A stretch of DNA of 64,000 nt, taken from positions 56,480-120,479 of the forward strand of contig NZ_BBQH01000022.1 in NCBI RefSeq assembly GCF_018397995.1, given 5' to 3'. Below, in pieces: positions 1-8,627 of this stretch. Positions within the stretch are counted from its first letter, which is position 1. The number at the start of each line of letters is the position of its first letter. The DNA is from Rhizomonospora bruguierae. GTDB taxonomy: Bacteria; Actinomycetota; Actinomycetes; Mycobacteriales; Micromonosporaceae. Made by a program: the position numbers and the translations under genes. The notes beneath the pieces are model-generated. The model ran no database searches, was not told the origin of the DNA, and saw only the letters and a list, made by a program, of their open reading frames with translations.

Positions 1-12
1 GCGGGCCGCCGG

Positions 13-1056
13 TCAGCCGAACTCGAGGACGGCCTTCACGTCGTTGCCGGGGGAGGTGTAGGCGTCGGGGTACCGGTCGAGGGGGACCCGGCGGGTGATC
101 AGGTCATCGAGCCAGCGGATGTCCGCCTGGAGCAGGGCGTCGGCCGCCTGCCGCCAGTGCCGGCGGTTCGCGTTGACCGTGCCGAAGATGACGTTGTTCT
201 CCAGCACCAGTTGGCGGTTCAGGTGGCCGGCGTCCAGGGCGATCCGGCGCCCGCCGGAGGAGACGCCGGTCAGGCAGGCGATGCCGTTCGGGCCGATCTT
301 CTCCATCACGTCCAGCACGACGGTGGGCGCGCCGGTGCACTCCAGCGCCACGTCCGGCTCGAGGTCCAGGTCGGGGACGCCGCGGTGGTGGTAGACGGCG
401 CCGAGGCGGGCGGCCAGGGCGGGCTTCGGGCCCGCGGTGGCCCGGTCGAGGACGTGGACCTCCAGGCCGCGCTGCACGCCGAGCAGGGCGGCGAGCAGGC
501 CGATCGGTCCGGCGCCGGTGACCAGGGCGGTCCGCGGGGTCCAGCGGGCGCGTTCGCCGATGCGTTCGATGTGCTCCCACGCCTTGGCGACGACGCTGGT
601 GGGTTCCAGGAGCACGCCCACGGCGTCCAGGGTGGGGGCCAGGCGGATCGCGTGGTCGGGTTGGACCCGCCAGCGGTCGCGGGCGAAGCCGTGGCGGGCC
701 TTGATGCCGTGTTCGGTGAAGCGGCCGTTGCGGCACATGTCCCACTCGCCGGCGGCGCAGTTGGGGCACGGCACGGGGTCCGGGTGGCGGACGATGCCGG
801 CGACCAGGTCGCCGGGGGCGAACGTGCGGGTGGGGTCCTCGAGCACCCGGCCCAGCGACTCGTGGCCCAGGATCAGTCGCTTCGCGCCGGGTGGCGCCTC
901 GCCGTACTCGCCGGCGATGACCTCGCGGTCCGTGCCGCAGATGCCGACGGCGATCGCCTCGACGAGCACCGGGCCCTCGTCGGGGTCCGGCTCGGGGGCG
1001 TTGGTATCGAGGTACAGGGAGTTCTCCTGGCCGGGGATCACGCTGACGGCCCGCAT
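13..1056 (-). CDS. zinc-dependent glucose/alcohol dehydrogenase (MDR family)
   Basis: Medium-chain dehydrogenase most like glucose 1-dehydrogenases of the GdhA type; it would oxidise a sugar or alcohol with NAD(P)+ in the cytoplasm. Visible: GICGTD with the catalytic zinc cysteine (about C40), GHES (H65, E66), a structural-zinc-like loop with only three cysteines (C97, C100, C108), and a Rossmann motif GAGPIGLLAA near residue 185. Start placed at ATG 1056 (MRAVSV), where family homology begins; an upstream in-frame ATG at 1122 would add 22 unlikely residues. Length 347 aa is normal. It is divergent from the MarR–GNAT gene, which may control it. Exact substrate is not determinable. Confidence 0.88.
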   Translation of the reverse strand: MRAVSVIPGQENSLYLDTNAPEPDPDEGPVLVEAIAVGICGTDREVIAGEYGEAPPGAKRLILGHESLGRVLEDPTRTFAPGDLVAGIVRHPDPVPCPNCAAGEWDMCRNGRFTEHGIKARHGFARDRWRVQPDHAIRLAPTLDAVGVLLEPTSVVAKAWEHIERIGERARWTPRTALVTGAGPIGLLAALLGVQRGLEVHVLDRATAGPKPALAARLGAVYHHRGVPDLDLEPDVALECTGAPTVVLDVMEKIGPNGIACLTGVSSGGRRIALDAGHLNRQLVLENNVIFGTVNANRRHWRQAADALLQADIRWLDDLITRRVPLDRYPDAYTSPGNDVKAVLEFG

Positions 1057-1148
1057 GCGCCCTAGTGTCCCCAGGCGCCCTTGACTTAACCCGCAATCGT
1101 CCATAATCCTTGCCTCAGTCAACTAATCCTTTGAGATGGGCAAAGAGC
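1057..1148. promoter_or_regulatory. divergent control region with TTGACT/AGTCAA inverted repeat
   Basis: The 92-bp gap between the divergent dehydrogenase and MarR–GNAT genes holds TTGACT (1081–1086) and its inverted copy AGTCAA (1117–1122). A rightward promoter could use TTGACT with CATAAT at 1102–1107, but the spacing of 15 is short. MarR proteins commonly bind inverted repeats in such gaps, so this is a plausible operator. Assignment is inference from sequence only. Confidence 0.35.
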
Positions 1149-2060
1149 ATGGGTGATCGGGTCGCCGCCGTCCGGGCGTTCAACCGCTTCTACACCCGCA
1201 CCATCGGCGTGCTCGGCGAGGGCGTGCAGAAGACGCGGTACTCGCTGACCGAGGCGCGGGTCTTCTTCGAACTCGCGCACACCGACGCCGTCGAGGTGGT
1301 GGACCTGCGCCGGGCGCTGGACCTGGACGCCGGCTACCTCAGCCGCATCCTCGCCCGGTTCGAGCGGGACGGGTACGTGGTCCGGGAGAAGTCCCCGACC
1401 GACGCGCGCAAGCAGGTCATCCGGCTGACCGCGGCCGGGCGCCGGGTGTTCGCGATGCTGGACGAGCGGTCCAACGCGGACATGCGGACCCTGCTGGACC
1501 GGCTGGGCGAGGCGGAGCAGCGGCGGCTGCTCGGGGCGATGGCCAGCATCCGGGAACTGCTGGGCGACGCCGAGCCGCACCCGGCGTACGTCCTGCGCCC
1601 GCCGCTGCCCGGCGACCTGGGCTGGGTGGTGCAGCGGCACGGCGCGATCTACGCCCGCGAGTACGACTGGGACGAGGGCTTCGAGGCGATGGTCGCCCGG
1701 ATCGTGGCCGACTACGTGGCCGGCCGCGACCCGCACCGCGAGGCCGCCTGGATCGCCGAGGTGGACGGGCGCCCCGCCGGGTCGGTCTTCTGCGTCCGCA
1801 AGGACGACGAGACCGCCCAGCTGCGGCTGCTGCTGGTCGAGCCGGAGGCGCGGGGGATGGGCATCGGCGGCCGGCTGGTCGACGAGTGCGTCCGGTACGC
1901 GCGCCGCGCCGGGTACCGGCGGATGATCCTGTGGACGAACGCCGCCCTGGCCGACGCGCGCCGCCTCTACCAGCGGGCCGGCTTCCGCCTCACCGAGCAG
2001 GAGAAGGGCCGCGACTTCGGCCACGACCAGGTCTTCCAGTACTGGGAGCGCGAGCTGTAA
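1149..2060 (+). CDS. MarR-type winged-helix regulator fused to GNAT acetyltransferase
   Basis: Two-domain protein of about 303 aa. Residues ~1–135 form a MarR winged helix (LTEARVFFEL…LDAGYLSRIL…DARKQVIRLT wing). Residues ~150–303 form a GNAT N-acetyltransferase with the acetyl-CoA loop EARGMGIGGRLV and a C-terminal YQRAGF strand-turn. Such fusions are a known actinobacterial and proteobacterial architecture; the substrate is unknown. ATG 1149 is chosen because the helical N-terminus (MGDRVAAVRAFNRFYT) starts there; a TTG at 1110 would only add a weak 13-residue leader. It is divergent from the dehydrogenase and may regulate it. Confidence 0.85.
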   Translation: MGDRVAAVRAFNRFYTRTIGVLGEGVQKTRYSLTEARVFFELAHTDAVEVVDLRRALDLDAGYLSRILARFERDGYVVREKSPTDARKQVIRLTAAGRRVFAMLDERSNADMRTLLDRLGEAEQRRLLGAMASIRELLGDAEPHPAYVLRPPLPGDLGWVVQRHGAIYAREYDWDEGFEAMVARIVADYVAGRDPHREAAWIAEVDGRPAGSVFCVRKDDETAQLRLLLVEPEARGMGIGGRLVDECVRYARRAGYRRMILWTNAALADARRLYQRAGFRLTEQEKGRDFGHDQVFQYWEREL

Positions 2061-2148
2061 GCCGCGCCGGGCGCCGGGATGTCGACGGCGGGCAATCCCG
2101 TTCGCGGTGGCGCTCGTGGATGGCATGCCGCCGCCATAGGATCTGGCC

Positions 2149-2733
2149 ATGACGCCTGAGGAGGTCGGCGCCCGGCTCGTGGCCGCGCTGCCCGACGCCG
2201 CCGCCGGCGTGTCCGGCGGTGGCGCCTACGCCCGCGCCACCGTGGACGTCCCGCCGGCCGCATGGGCCACCGCCGCGGCCACCGCCCGCGACGACACCGA
2301 CCTGCGCTGCGACTTCTTCGACTGGTTGTCCGCCGTGGACGAACTGGCCGAGGGCTTCACGATGGTCGCCCACGTGTGGTCCACCGCCCTCCGGCACGGG
2401 GTGCTGCTGCGCACCCGCGTCCCGCGGGAGGGTGCCCAGGTGCCCACGCTCGTCCCCGTCTACCCGGGCGCCGCCTGGCACGAGCGGGAGACGCACGAGA
2501 TGTTCGGCATCGGCTTCGCCGGCCACGCCGACCTCAAACCGCTGCTGCTGCCGCCCGAGTTCGAGGGGCACCCGCTGCGCAAGGAATTCGTGCTCGCCGC
2601 CCGGGTCGCCAAGGCGTGGCCCGGCGCCAAGGAACCCGGCGAGTCCCACGAGTCCACCGGCCGCCGCCAGCCGATGCGCCCGCCCGGCGTGCCGGACCCG
2701 AACCAGTGGGGGCCGAATGCCGGACTGGCTTGA
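2149..2733 (+). CDS. nuoC: NADH-quinone oxidoreductase subunit C (30 kDa)
   Basis: Peripheral-arm subunit of complex I, 194 aa. The family signature is clear: WHERETHEMFGIGF followed by a GH-rich segment and GHPLRKEF near residue 145. The N-terminus is short and Ala-rich. First gene of an eight-gene operon; its last 17 bp overlap the start of nuoH. Its normal neighbours nuoA, nuoB and nuoD are absent from this window, so it must pair with NuoB and NuoD made elsewhere. Preceded by an 88-bp gap after the MarR–GNAT gene. Confidence 0.9.
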   Translation: MTPEEVGARLVAALPDAAAGVSGGGAYARATVDVPPAAWATAAATARDDTDLRCDFFDWLSAVDELAEGFTMVAHVWSTALRHGVLLRTRVPREGAQVPTLVPVYPGAAWHERETHEMFGIGFAGHADLKPLLLPPEFEGHPLRKEFVLAARVAKAWPGAKEPGESHESTGRRQPMRPPGVPDPNQWGPNAGLA

Positions 2734-3679
2734 GACCCTGATCCGGGTGCTGGCGGTCGTCGCCGCCTTCCTCACCCTGCCGCTGCTGGTCGGCCAGGCC
2801 GAACACAAGGTCATGGCGCACATGCAGGGCCGCCTCGGGCCGATGTACGCGGGCGCCTTCCACGGCTGGGCCCAACTCGTCGCGGACGGGGTCAAGTTCG
2901 TCCAGAAGGAGGACATCACCCCCCGCGACGCGGACCGCCCGGTGTTCCGCCTCGCCCCGGTGATCGCCCTGCTGCCGTACCTGCTGGCCCTGCTGGTGAT
3001 CCCGCTCGGCCCCGGCGACCTGGTCGGCCAGCCGCTGGACGTGGGGCTGTTCTTCGTCCTCGCCGTGGTGGGCATCGGCGTCGTCGCGGTCCTGATGTCG
3101 GCCTGGGCGTCCGCCAACAAGTACAGCCTGCTCGGCGGGCTGCGCGGCGCGGCCCAGCTGCTGGGGTACGAGCTACCGCTCGTGCTGGCCGCGGCGAGCG
3201 TCGCCATGGCGGCCGGCACCCTCTCCCTGACCGGCATCGTGGAGGCGTGGCGCCCCTGGTGGCTGCTCTGGCAGGCCCCCGCCGCGGTGGTGTTCTTCGT
3301 CGCCGGGCTCGCCGAGATCCGCCGGCCCCCGTTCGACATGCCGATCGCCGACTCCGAGCTCGTCTTCGGCTACCTGACCGAGTACACCGGGCTGCGCTTC
3401 GCGTTCTTCCTGCTCGCCGAGTACGTGGGCATCGTGGTGATCGCCGCACTGACCACGGTGCTGTTCCTCGGCGGCTGGAAAGGACCGTTCGGCGACGCGC
3501 ACCTCGGCTGGCTGTGGACCCTGCTCAAGGTGTTCGCGGTGTCCTTCGTGGTCATCTGGCTGCGGGTCGCGTACCCGCGCCTGCGCGAGGACCAGCTCCA
3601 GCGCCTGTGCTGGCTGGTCCTGGTCCCCCTGGCCCTGGCGCAGTTGGTGCTGACGGCGGCCGTCCGCGTCGCCTTCTGA
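2717..3679 (+). CDS. nuoH: NADH-quinone oxidoreductase subunit H
   Basis: Membrane subunit at the quinone-binding junction between the peripheral and membrane arms, 320 aa with about eight hydrophobic helices. Conserved features seen: [14 protein letters not shown] near the N-terminus, [13 protein letters not shown], and [17 protein letters not shown] in the quinone-site loop. ATG 2717 lies inside the end of nuoC in another frame, indicating translational coupling. Family assignment is certain. Followed 79 bp later by nuoI. Confidence 0.95.
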   Translation: MPDWLETLIRVLAVVAAFLTLPLLVGQAEHKVMAHMQGRLGPMYAGAFHGWAQLVADGVKFVQKEDITPRDADRPVFRLAPVIALLPYLLALLVIPLGPGDLVGQPLDVGLFFVLAVVGIGVVAVLMSAWASANKYSLLGGLRGAAQLLGYELPLVLAAASVAMAAGTLSLTGIVEAWRPWWLLWQAPAAVVFFVAGLAEIRRPPFDMPIADSELVFGYLTEYTGLRFAFFLLAEYVGIVVIAALTTVLFLGGWKGPFGDAHLGWLWTLLKVFAVSFVVIWLRVAYPRLREDQLQRLCWLVLVPLALAQLVLTAAVRVAF

Positions 3680-3758
3680 CCCGCGCGCCCGCCGTGTGGC
3701 AGCAGCCGGCGCATTCGGGTGCTCGCGCCGGGGAGCGGGAAGGGGCAGGATGTGCGGC

Positions 3759-4268
3759 ATGGGCGTTCCGGGTGAGGGACTGGCGAAGGGGCTGGCGGTC
3801 ACCCTCAAGACGATGACCCGCCGGTCGCACACCCAGCAGTATCCGGACGTGCAGCCGGAGTTGCCGCCGCGCTCCCGGGGCGTGATCGCCCTGCTGGAGG
3901 AGAACTGCACGGTCTGCATGCTGTGCGCGCGGGAGTGCCCGGACTGGTGCATCTACATCGACTCGCACAAGGAGGAGGTCGTGGTGCCGGGGGCGGCGCG
4001 GGCGCGGCAGCGCAACGTGCTGGACCGGTTCGACATCGACTTCTCGCTGTGCATGTACTGCGGGATCTGCGTCGAGGTGTGCCCGTTCGACGCCCTGTAC
4101 TGGTCGCCCGAGTTCGAGTACGCCGAGCACGACATCCGGGACCTGCTGCACGGCCGGCAGCGGCTGGGCGAGTGGATGGCGACGGTGCCGCCGCCGCCGG
4201 CGCACGACCCGCGGGGCGAGCCGGCCAAGGAGGAGACGGCGGCCCGCAAGAGGGCGGGCTCGGCATGA
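3759..4268 (+). CDS. nuoI: NADH-quinone oxidoreductase subunit I (2x[4Fe-4S])
   Basis: Ferredoxin-like subunit carrying clusters N6a and N6b, 169 aa. Two intact cluster motifs are visible: [12 protein letters not shown] and [12 protein letters not shown]. The C-terminal tail ([16 protein letters not shown]) is charged and likely disordered. ATG 3759 is chosen with AGGA 9–12 bases upstream; ATG 3750 (MCGMGVPG) is a close alternative. The stop overlaps the nuoJ start in an ATGA arrangement. Confidence 0.93.
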   Translation: MGVPGEGLAKGLAVTLKTMTRRSHTQQYPDVQPELPPRSRGVIALLEENCTVCMLCARECPDWCIYIDSHKEEVVVPGAARARQRNVLDRFDIDFSLCMYCGICVEVCPFDALYWSPEFEYAEHDIRDLLHGRQRLGEWMATVPPPPAHDPRGEPAKEETAARKRAGSA

Positions 4269-4771
4269 CGGTGGCGGACGCGCTGCTGCTGGGGCTGGGC
4301 GCGGTCGCCGTCGGGGCGGGCGCGCTGGTGGTGACGACCGCGCACCTGGTCCGCGCCGGGCTGTACCTGGTGGTGTGCCTGGGCGCGGTGGCCGGGCTGT
4401 ACCTGGTGCTGACCGCCGAACTGGTCGCCTGGGTGCAGGTGCTGATCTACGTCGGCGCGGTGGTGGTGCTGCTGCTGTTCGCGGTGATGCTGACCCGCGC
4501 CCCGATCGGCGCCTCGGCGGATCTGGACCGCCCCGGCCTGCCCGCCCTGCTGGTGGGCGGCGGCGCGAGCCTGGGCCTGGCCGCGCTGCTGGTGGACGCG
4601 TACCGCTGGTCCAGCGTGCCGGCGCCGGCCCCGGGCACCGCCGAGGTGCTCGGCGCCCAGTTGTTCCGCTCCTGGGTGCTGCCGTTCGAGGTGCTCTCCG
4701 TGCTGCTGCTGGCGGCCCTGGTCGGCGCGATCATCGTGTCCCGGCCGGACATCGGCGGGGGTGGCCGCTAG
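4265..4771 (+). CDS. nuoJ: NADH-quinone oxidoreductase subunit J
   Basis: Small membrane subunit of complex I, 168 aa with about five helices. The conserved core [20 protein letters not shown] is seen at residues ~45–64, with the glycine-containing helix (pi-bulge region of TM3) that takes part in coupling. It overlaps nuoI by ATGA and abuts nuoK with no gap, so it is translationally coupled on both sides. Confidence 0.93.
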   Translation: MTVADALLLGLGAVAVGAGALVVTTAHLVRAGLYLVVCLGAVAGLYLVLTAELVAWVQVLIYVGAVVVLLLFAVMLTRAPIGASADLDRPGLPALLVGGGASLGLAALLVDAYRWSSVPAPAPGTAEVLGAQLFRSWVLPFEVLSVLLLAALVGAIIVSRPDIGGGGR

Positions 4772-5140
4772 ATGCACCCGGTGATCCCCTACGTGACCGC
4801 GGCCTTCCTGTTCGGGCTGGGCGGGTACGGCGTGCTGCGCCGCCGGAACGCGATCCTGCTGCTGATGGCCGTGGAGTTGATGCTCAACGCGGTGAACCTG
4901 GTGCTGGTCACCGCGGACAGCACGGTCCGGGCGGCGCTGCCGCCGGCCGCCGAGGCGTACACGGGGCAGGTCTTCGTCCTGTTCGTCATCGTGCTGGCCG
5001 CCGCCGAGGTCGGCGTCGGCCTGGCGATCATCCTCCAGCTGTACCGGGTGCGGGCCACCGTCGCCGTCGACGAGGTGCCGCTGGAGCGCGACGTGCCGCC
5101 GGGGCGGCCGGCGGAGCCCGACCGGGCCGAGGTGGTGTGA
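4772..5140 (+). CDS. nuoK: NADH-quinone oxidoreductase subunit K
   Basis: Proton-channel membrane subunit, 122 aa with three helices. The conserved glutamates appear in LLLMAVELMLNAVNLVL (TM2) and AAAEVGVGLAIIL (TM3). Family length is about 100 aa; a hydrophilic C-terminal tail of ~25 residues (PLERDVPPGRPAEPDRAEVV) is extra. Starts immediately after the nuoJ stop. Confidence 0.94.
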   Translation: MHPVIPYVTAAFLFGLGGYGVLRRRNAILLLMAVELMLNAVNLVLVTADSTVRAALPPAAEAYTGQVFVLFVIVLAAAEVGVGLAIILQLYRVRATVAVDEVPLERDVPPGRPAEPDRAEVV

Positions 5141-5141
5141 C

Positions 5142-6965
5142 GTGGACGCGGGTTGGGGGTTGGCGCTGCCCGCGGTGCCGTTCGCCTGCGCGCTGGCGGC
5201 GTTCTTCGTCAACCGCCGGGTGGCCGCCGCGCTGGGCATCGCCGGCGCCGCCGTCTCGCTGGCCCTGGCGATCGCGCTGGCCGCCACGGTCGACACCACC
5301 GCCGAACGCTCGTGGCAGTGGGTCGACCTGGGCGGGCTGAACGTCACCCTGGGCACCCGGCTGGAGCCGACCACGACGCTGGTCGCGGTGGCGGTCGGCG
5401 TGGTCGCGCTGGCCGTGCAGGTGTACTCGGTCCCCTACCTGGCCGGCGACGACCGCTACCCGCCGTACGCGGCGCAGGTGAGCCTGTTCACGGCGGCGAT
5501 GCTGCTGGTCGTGGTCGCCGGCGACCTGATCCTGCTGCTGGTCGGCTGGGAGGTCATGGGCATCTGCTCGTACCTGCTGATCGGGCACGACCGGCGGCTG
5601 CCGGCGGCGCCGGCCGCCGCGGTGAAGGCGTTCCTGGTGACCCGGGTCGGCGACGTCGGCTTCCTGCTGGGCATCGCGCTGCTGGGCACGGCCGCGGGCA
5701 GTTTCCGGATCTCGGACGTGCTGGCGGCGGCGGCGACCGGGCCGGGCAACGGGCCCGCCGGCATCGGCGGGGGCACCCTGACCGCCGCCGCCGTGCTGCT
5801 GCTCGCCGGGGTGGCCGGCAAGAGCGCCCAGTTCCCGCTGCACACCTGGCTGCCGGACGCGATGGCCGGCCCGACGCCCATCTCCGCGCTGATCCACGCG
5901 GCCACCATGGTCGCCGCCGGCGTGTACGTGGTCGCCCGGCTGTTCCCCGTGTTCCAGGGCGGCGACGCGCTGCCCGTCCTGGGGGTCATGGCGGCGGTCA
6001 CCATGCTGCTGGGCGCCCTGGCCGCGACCGCGCAGGACGACATCAAGCGGGTGCTCGCCTGGTCCACGGTCAGCCAGCTCGGGTACATGACCGGCGCCCT
6101 GGCGGTGGGCGCGCCCGGGGTGGCCCTGTTCCACCTGCTGACCCACGCCGCGTTCAAGGCGCTGCTGTTCCTCGCCGCCGGGTCGGTGATCCACGCGGTG
6201 GGCACCAACTCGATGGCGGCGATGGGTGGGCTGCGCCACCGGATGCCGGTCACCTTCTGGTGCCTGACGATCGGGCTGGGCGCCCTGGTCGGGCTGCCGC
6301 CGCTGGCCGGGTTCTGGAGCAAGGACGCGATCCTCGCCGCGGCCGGCGAGTCCGGGTGGCTGCTGTTCTCGGTCGGCCTGCTGACCGTGGCGGGCACCGC
6401 CTGGTACGCGGTCCGCCTGTGGCTCCTGGTGTTCTTCGGCCGTCCCCGCACCGAGGTGCACCCGCACGAGCCGCCGGCCGCCATGGGCGTGCCCGTGCTG
6501 GTGCTCGCGGTGCCCAGCGCGGGGCTCGGCCTGGCCGTGTTCATCCCGGCCTTCCGGGAGCGGTTCGGCATCGGTGCGGTCCACATCGACGCCGCCGTGC
6601 TGCCGCCGCTCGCCGCGCTCGCGGTCGGCGCGCTCACCGTCTGGGCGCTCTGGCGCCGAGCGCCGCGCACCGACCCCGCGTTCTCCCTGGGTCCGCTGCG
6701 GGCCGCCTTCGCCAATGCCTTCTGGGTGGACGCGGTGCAGCACGCCCTCGTGGTGCGGCCGGTCCGGGCGCTCGCCGGCGCCGTCCGGGCCGCGGACGAG
6801 TCCGTTGTGGACGGTGCGGTGGAGGCCACCGGCAGGGGAGCCCGGGCCCTGGGCGGCTCCCTCGCCACGGCCCACCGCTCGGGCCTGCCCCGCGCCGCGA
6901 CCGCCGTGCTGGCCGGCGCCGTGCTGGCAGCGCTGGCCGCCACAGTCCTGGGGATTGCCCTGTGA
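5142..6965 (+). CDS. nuoL: NADH-quinone oxidoreductase subunit L
   Basis: Antiporter-like proton-pumping subunit, 607 aa. GTG start one base after the nuoK stop. Key elements: the TM5 glutamate in LLLVGWEVMGICSYLLIGH, the TM7 lysine in GVAGKSAQFPLHTWLPDAM, and the TM12 lysine in PPLAGFWSKDAIL. The C-terminal lateral-helix region (residues ~490–607) is present though divergent. Its TGA overlaps a GTG that opens the first of two duplicated mini-ORFs located before nuoM. Confidence 0.96.
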   Translation: MDAGWGLALPAVPFACALAAFFVNRRVAAALGIAGAAVSLALAIALAATVDTTAERSWQWVDLGGLNVTLGTRLEPTTTLVAVAVGVVALAVQVYSVPYLAGDDRYPPYAAQVSLFTAAMLLVVVAGDLILLLVGWEVMGICSYLLIGHDRRLPAAPAAAVKAFLVTRVGDVGFLLGIALLGTAAGSFRISDVLAAAATGPGNGPAGIGGGTLTAAAVLLLAGVAGKSAQFPLHTWLPDAMAGPTPISALIHAATMVAAGVYVVARLFPVFQGGDALPVLGVMAAVTMLLGALAATAQDDIKRVLAWSTVSQLGYMTGALAVGAPGVALFHLLTHAAFKALLFLAAGSVIHAVGTNSMAAMGGLRHRMPVTFWCLTIGLGALVGLPPLAGFWSKDAILAAAGESGWLLFSVGLLTVAGTAWYAVRLWLLVFFGRPRTEVHPHEPPAAMGVPVLVLAVPSAGLGLAVFIPAFRERFGIGAVHIDAAVLPPLAALAVGALTVWALWRRAPRTDPAFSLGPLRAAFANAFWVDAVQHALVVRPVRALAGAVRAADESVVDGAVEATGRGARALGGSLATAHRSGLPRAATAVLAGAVLAALAATVLGIAL

Positions 6966-7138
6966 GCGCGAGGAGCGCCCGGAGCGCGCTGGGCCGCAGG
7001 ACTGGCGGTTGCGGAGGAAGCACCGCAGTCGCGAGCGAAAGGCTGGCTCTGTGAGCGCGAGGAGCGCCCGGAGCGCGCTGGGCCGCAGGACTGGCGGTTG
7101 CGGAGGAAGCACCGCAGTCGCGAACGAAAGGCTGGCTC
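6961..7138 (+). repeat. 89-bp tandem direct repeat (two copies) between nuoL and nuoM
   Basis: Copy 1 is 6961–7049 and copy 2 is 7050–7138; they differ at one position (GCGAGCGAAA versus GCGAACGAAA). A third partial copy, TGTGAGCGCG, forms the start of nuoM at 7139. Each copy has GAAAGG eight bases before a GTGA, and a bulged hairpin (GACTGGCGGT pairing with ACCGCAGTC). Because 89 is not a multiple of three the copies do not extend nuoL; each creates a 30-codon reading frame. Similar GAGCGCGAGGAGCG–CGCAGTCGCGAACG sequences recur, from memory, between genes in Micromonosporaceae; this could not be checked here. Confidence 0.95.
6962..7054 (+). CDS. 30-aa mini-ORF 1 in the duplicated spacer
   Basis: GTG at 6962 overlaps the nuoL TGA, and the reading frame ends in a TGA (7052–7054) that overlaps the GTG of the next mini-ORF. 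The product would be a basic, Arg/Ser/Gly-rich 30-mer (VSARSARSALGRRTGGCGG…SERLAL). No family was recognised. It may simply be a repeat that keeps ribosomes translating between nuoL and nuoM rather than a functional peptide. Confidence 0.3.
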   Translation: MSARSARSALGRRTGGCGGSTAVASERLAL

Positions 7139-7143
7139 TGTGA
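7051..7143 (+). CDS. 30-aa mini-ORF 2 in the duplicated spacer
   Basis: Second copy of the mini-ORF, with the ribosome-binding sequence GAAAGG inherited from copy 1. It starts GTG at 7051 and ends in a TGA (7141–7143) overlapping the nuoM GTG at 7140. The peptide is nearly identical to mini-ORF 1 (one Ser to Asn change). It completes a chain nuoL–ORF1–ORF2–nuoM linked by three GTGA overlaps. Confidence 0.3.
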   Translation: MSARSARSALGRRTGGCGGSTAVANERLAL

Positions 7144-8627
7144 GCGCGCTTTTGGTGGTGGTGCTTGCCCTGCCGGCGGCGGGGGCGATGGTCGCGGCTC
7201 TCCTGCCCGGCGAGCGGGCCGGCCGGGTCGCCGGGACGGTCGCCGCCGCGCTGGCGTTTGTCGCCAGCCTGCTGCTGTGGTTCGACAGGTCGGCCGGGGG
7301 CACCGGGGTCATCCGCCCCTGGCACGAGGTGGACGTCGCCTGGGCACCCGCCCTGGACCTGCGTTTCCATCTGGGTGTCGACGGCATCTCGTACCCGCTG
7401 GTCGTGTTGACGACGCTGCTGACGCTGCTGTGCTGCGCGTACACGGTGGGCCACGTGCCGGCGGGTGGTCGGGGCAGCGCGCTGGTGGCGCTGCTGCTCG
7501 TCGTCGAGGTCGGCATGCTCGGTACGTTCCTCGCCCTGGACCTGGTCCTGTTCTTCGTGTTCTTCGAGGTCGTGCTGCTGCCGATGTACGCGGTGATCGC
7601 GGGCTGGGGTGGCGCGGGGCGACGCGCGGCGGCCCGCAAGTTCGCGCTGTACACGCTGTTCGGCTCGGTGCTGCTGCTGGTCGGCGTGTTCACGGTGGTG
7701 GCCTCGGCCGGCACGGCGGACATCGTGGCGCTCACCGGCGGCGCGGCGCTCCCACGCGGCACGCAGCACGCCGCGTTCGCGCTGTTCGCGGTGGCGTTCG
7801 CGGTCAAGAGCCCGCTCTGGCCGCTGCACACCTGGCTGCCGGCGGCGCACACCCAGGCGCCGACCGTCGGCAGCGTGATCCTCGCCGGGGTGCTGCTCAA
7901 GATGGGTACGTACGGGCTGATCCGGGTGGCGGTCGGCGTCGCCCCGGAGGGGGCCCGCTGGGCGGCTCCGGTGCTCGGCACGCTCGCCGTCGCGGCGATC
8001 ATCGTGGGCGCCCTGGTCTGCCTGGCCCAGTCCGAGATCAAGCGGCTCATCGCGTACTCGAGCGTCGGGCACATGGGCTTCGTGCTGCTCGGCGTGGCGA
8101 CCCTGACCGCCACCGGCATCCAGGCGGCGCTGATCGGCAACGTGGCGCACGGCATCCTCACCGGCCTGCTGTTCTTCCTGGCCGGCGCGGTCAAGGACCG
8201 GTTCGGCACCGGCGACCTGGCGGCGCTGGGCGGGCTGCGGGAGCGGATGCCCGGCCTGTCCGGCCTGCTCGGGTACGCGGCGATCGGCTCGCTGGGCCTG
8301 CCCGGCCTGGCCGGCTTCTGGGGGGAGGCGTTCGCGGTGATCGCCGCCGTGCGGCGGGGCGGGCCGCTGTGGCTGACCCTCGGCGTGATCGCGGCCGTGG
8401 GTGGGGCGCTGACCGCCGCGTACTTCCTGCGGCTGCTGCGCCGGGTCACGCACGGCCCCGCGTCCCCGGTGGTGGCCGGCGCCGTCTGCGGCCCGATCGC
8501 CCGCCTGGAGGTCGCCGCCTGGTCGCCCCTGGTGGTCCTGGCGCTTGCCGTGGGGCTGGTACCGGCGCTGGTGCTGGGGATGGCCAGCGAGCCCGTCCGG
8601 GCGGTCGCGGAGTGGGTGGCCCGATGA
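7140..8627 (+). CDS. nuoM: NADH-quinone oxidoreductase subunit M
   Basis: Antiporter-like proton-pumping subunit, 495 aa. The TM5 glutamate is in DLVLFFVFFEVVLLPMYAVI, the TM7 lysine in FAVKSPLWPLHTWLPAAH, and the TM8 region in GVLLKMGTYGLIR. GTG 7140 is chosen because the hydrophobic helix begins there and GAAAGG sits eight bases upstream; upstream in-frame codons belong to the duplicated repeat. It overlaps nuoN by ATGA. Confidence 0.94.
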   Translation: MSALLVVVLALPAAGAMVAALLPGERAGRVAGTVAAALAFVASLLLWFDRSAGGTGVIRPWHEVDVAWAPALDLRFHLGVDGISYPLVVLTTLLTLLCCAYTVGHVPAGGRGSALVALLLVVEVGMLGTFLALDLVLFFVFFEVVLLPMYAVIAGWGGAGRRAAARKFALYTLFGSVLLLVGVFTVVASAGTADIVALTGGAALPRGTQHAAFALFAVAFAVKSPLWPLHTWLPAAHTQAPTVGSVILAGVLLKMGTYGLIRVAVGVAPEGARWAAPVLGTLAVAAIIVGALVCLAQSEIKRLIAYSSVGHMGFVLLGVATLTATGIQAALIGNVAHGILTGLLFFLAGAVKDRFGTGDLAALGGLRERMPGLSGLLGYAAIGSLGLPGLAGFWGEAFAVIAAVRRGGPLWLTLGVIAAVGGALTAAYFLRLLRRVTHGPASPVVAGAVCGPIARLEVAAWSPLVVLALAVGLVPALVLGMASEPVRAVAEWVAR

